64,000 bases of DNA from Banduia mediterranea (GTDB lineage Bacteria > Pseudomonadota > Gammaproteobacteria > Nevskiales > Nevskiaceae): NCBI RefSeq assembly GCF_031846245.1, contig NZ_JAVRIC010000006.1:112536-176535 (forward strand), given 5' to 3'. The notes beneath the pieces were generated by a model. That model ran no database searches. It was not told where the DNA came from and saw only the letters and a program-made list of their open reading frames with translations. Of this stretch, positions 62,708-64,000 are shown one piece after another (position 1 is the first letter of the stretch; the number at the start of each line of letters is the position of its first letter). A program made the position numbers and the translations under genes.

Positions 62708-63938
62708 GGGCACAGGCCGCGGCGCGCAATGGGCCTGGGCGTTCTACGACTGGGCGAACTCCGCATTTGCGACCACGGTGATCGCCGGCTTCTTCCCGAT
62801 CTTCTTCAACCGTTACTGGGCCGAGGGCGTGGCCCCGTCGACGCAAACCCTGTATCTCGGTCTGGGCGGATCGATCTCGAGTCTGGTGGTGATGCTGCTG
62901 TCGCCGTGGTTGGGCGCGGTGGCGGATCGTCGCGGCTGGAAAAAGCGCTTTCTGATGGCGACCACCCTGCTCGGCGTGCTCAGTACGGCGGCGCTGTTCT
63001 TCGTCAGCCGGGGTCAGTGGCAATGGGCGCTGACGCTGTTCACGATCGGCTCGATCGCCTTCTTCGGCGGCATGTGCTTCTACGACGCGCTGATCGTCAA
63101 CGTCGCCAAGCCGCAGGAGTTCGACCGGGTGTCCTCGCTCGGCTACGGCCTCGGCTATCTCGGTGGCGGTTTGTTGTTCGCCGTGAACGTGGCGATGGCC
63201 TTGCAGCCGCAATGGTTCGGCCTGGCCGACGCCGGAATCGCCACGCGCGTGGCGTTTCTCATGGTCGCGTTCTGGTGGCTGGCGTTTTCTTTGCCGCTGT
63301 TTCTCAAGGTGCCGGAGCGAGGCGCGCTCAGCGCCCAACTCGCACCGGGCTGGCGCGAGTTGATGAACACCTTGCGGCGATTGCGCGAAATGCGGCCGGT
63401 ATGGCTGTTCCTGATCGCCTATTGGCTCTACATCGACGGTGTCGACACCATCATCCGCATGGCCGTGGATTTCGGACAGAAGCTCGGCTTCGAGTCCGAC
63501 AGCCTGATCGGCGCCTTGCTGATGGTGCAGTTCATCGGTTTTCCGATGGCGATCGCCTTCGGTTGGCTGGGTCATCGCATCGGTACGCGCCGCGCGATCT
63601 TCGTGGCGATCGCGATCTATGCCGGGGTCACGCTGTGGGCCTACTTCCTGCAGACCGTGACGCAGTTCTACATGATGGCTGCGGCGATCGGTTGTGTGCA
63701 GGGCGGCATTCAGGCGCTGTCGCGCTCGTACTATGCACGTCTGATTCCGGAGGCTCACGCCGGTGAGTTCTTCGGCTTCTACAACATGCTCGGTAAGTTC
63801 GCGGCTGTGATCGGCCCGGTGCTGGTCGGCGTCACCGCTGTCGTCAGCGGCAGCCCGCGCCTGTCGATTCTGAGTCTGCTGATCCTGTTCGCGGCCGGCG
63901 CCATCCTGCTGGCGCGCGTGCCGACGCAGGACGCGTAG
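62688..63938 (+). CDS. UMF1-type MFS transporter
   Basis: 416-aa, 12-helix transporter of the UMF1 (Atg22-like) MFS family. N-terminal AWAFYDWANSAFATTVIAGF is the hallmark; DRRGWKKRFLM is the first-loop motif; YDALIVNVAKPQEFDRVSSL and GYGLGYLGGGLL fit; C-terminal half has GWLGHRIGTRRAIF and QGGIQALSRSYYARLIP. Substrate unknown (amino-acid export is suggested for the family). ATG 62688 lies within the rimI 3' end. A fragment of a very similar gene lies at 5770-6000. Confidence 0.92.
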   Translation: MPTTSTEGTGRGAQWAWAFYDWANSAFATTVIAGFFPIFFNRYWAEGVAPSTQTLYLGLGGSISSLVVMLLSPWLGAVADRRGWKKRFLMATTLLGVLSTAALFFVSRGQWQWALTLFTIGSIAFFGGMCFYDALIVNVAKPQEFDRVSSLGYGLGYLGGGLLFAVNVAMALQPQWFGLADAGIATRVAFLMVAFWWLAFSLPLFLKVPERGALSAQLAPGWRELMNTLRRLREMRPVWLFLIAYWLYIDGVDTIIRMAVDFGQKLGFESDSLIGALLMVQFIGFPMAIAFGWLGHRIGTRRAIFVAIAIYAGVTLWAYFLQTVTQFYMMAAAIGCVQGGIQALSRSYYARLIPEAHAGEFFGFYNMLGKFAAVIGPVLVGVTAVVSGSPRLSILSLLILFAAGAILLARVPTQDA

Positions 63939-64000
63939 ATGCCGGTCCGAGTGCGCGTCTGGTTGCCAGTCGCACTTTCAAGAGCGGTAACAGCGAAGCC

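Overview
The window is GC-rich, densely packed chromosomal DNA from a gammaproteobacterium. The evidence is conserved gammaproteobacterial gene order: prs / tRNA-Gln / ispE / lolB running opposite to hemA-prfA-prmC, suhB back to back with trmJ, a barA-type kinase opposite cysM and rlmD, and ilvH-ilvC-(psd)-pssA-leuA. Base composition and gene content fit the Xanthomonadales/Nevskiales side of the class (Solimonadaceae-like), but that placement is inference.

Layout. 0-2 kb: 5' part of a GH57-GH77 glucan-enzyme fusion, running off the left edge. 2-4.7 kb: penicillin-acylase-family hydrolase and a DUF202 protein. 4.7-6 kb: two adjacent gene remnants. 6-10 kb: MoxR / DUF58 / TgpA-type transglutaminase operon with a heptamer tandem repeat before the DUF58 start. 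10-11.6 kb: DUF3336-patatin lipase. 11.9-24.5 kb: prs, tRNA-Gln, a 940-aa Ig-like lipoprotein sitting between tRNA-Gln and ispE, lolB and a TPR lipoprotein on the minus strand; then hemA, prfA, a Cys-rich lipoprotein, prmC, a MoeB-like E1 and a JAMM-like protein on the plus strand. 24.5-38 kb: AGCS symporter, proS, mfd, hybrid kinase, cysM, PolB-like exonuclease, rlmD. 38-41 kb: transglycosylase, small envelope proteins, IS3-type and Wza-type remnants, gmhA. 41-50 kb: csiV and a glycogen cluster (glgA, glgC, glgP, glgB) on alternating strands. 50-51.5 kb: mobile-element debris (RAYT remnant, truncated integrase). 51.5-64 kb: csp, CNNM/CBS protein, suhB, trmJ, 2OG-Fe(II) oxygenase, ilvH, ilvC, psd-like gene, pssA, leuA with a Leu-rich leader, GNAT, udg4, rimI, MFS transporter.

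How the genes fit together. GlgC, GlgA and GlgB make glycogen; GlgP and the GH57-GH77 protein can break down and rearrange it. IlvH, IlvC and LeuA belong to branched-chain amino-acid synthesis, with a candidate leucine attenuator before leuA. PssA and a catalytically eroded Psd homologue belong to phospholipid synthesis. HemA, PrfA and PrmC link tetrapyrrole synthesis with translation termination.

No complete undescribed defence or mobile system was found. The points most worth checking are: the GH57-GH77 fusion; the Ig-like lipoprotein with duplicated Cys-containing modules; the Psd homologue without its catalytic residues; the JAMM-like protein with a His-to-Cys change next to an E1-like enzyme; the leuA leader; a decayed internal copy of the transporter whose intact copy lies about 57 kb away; and the repeated occurrence of internally deleted gene remnants.
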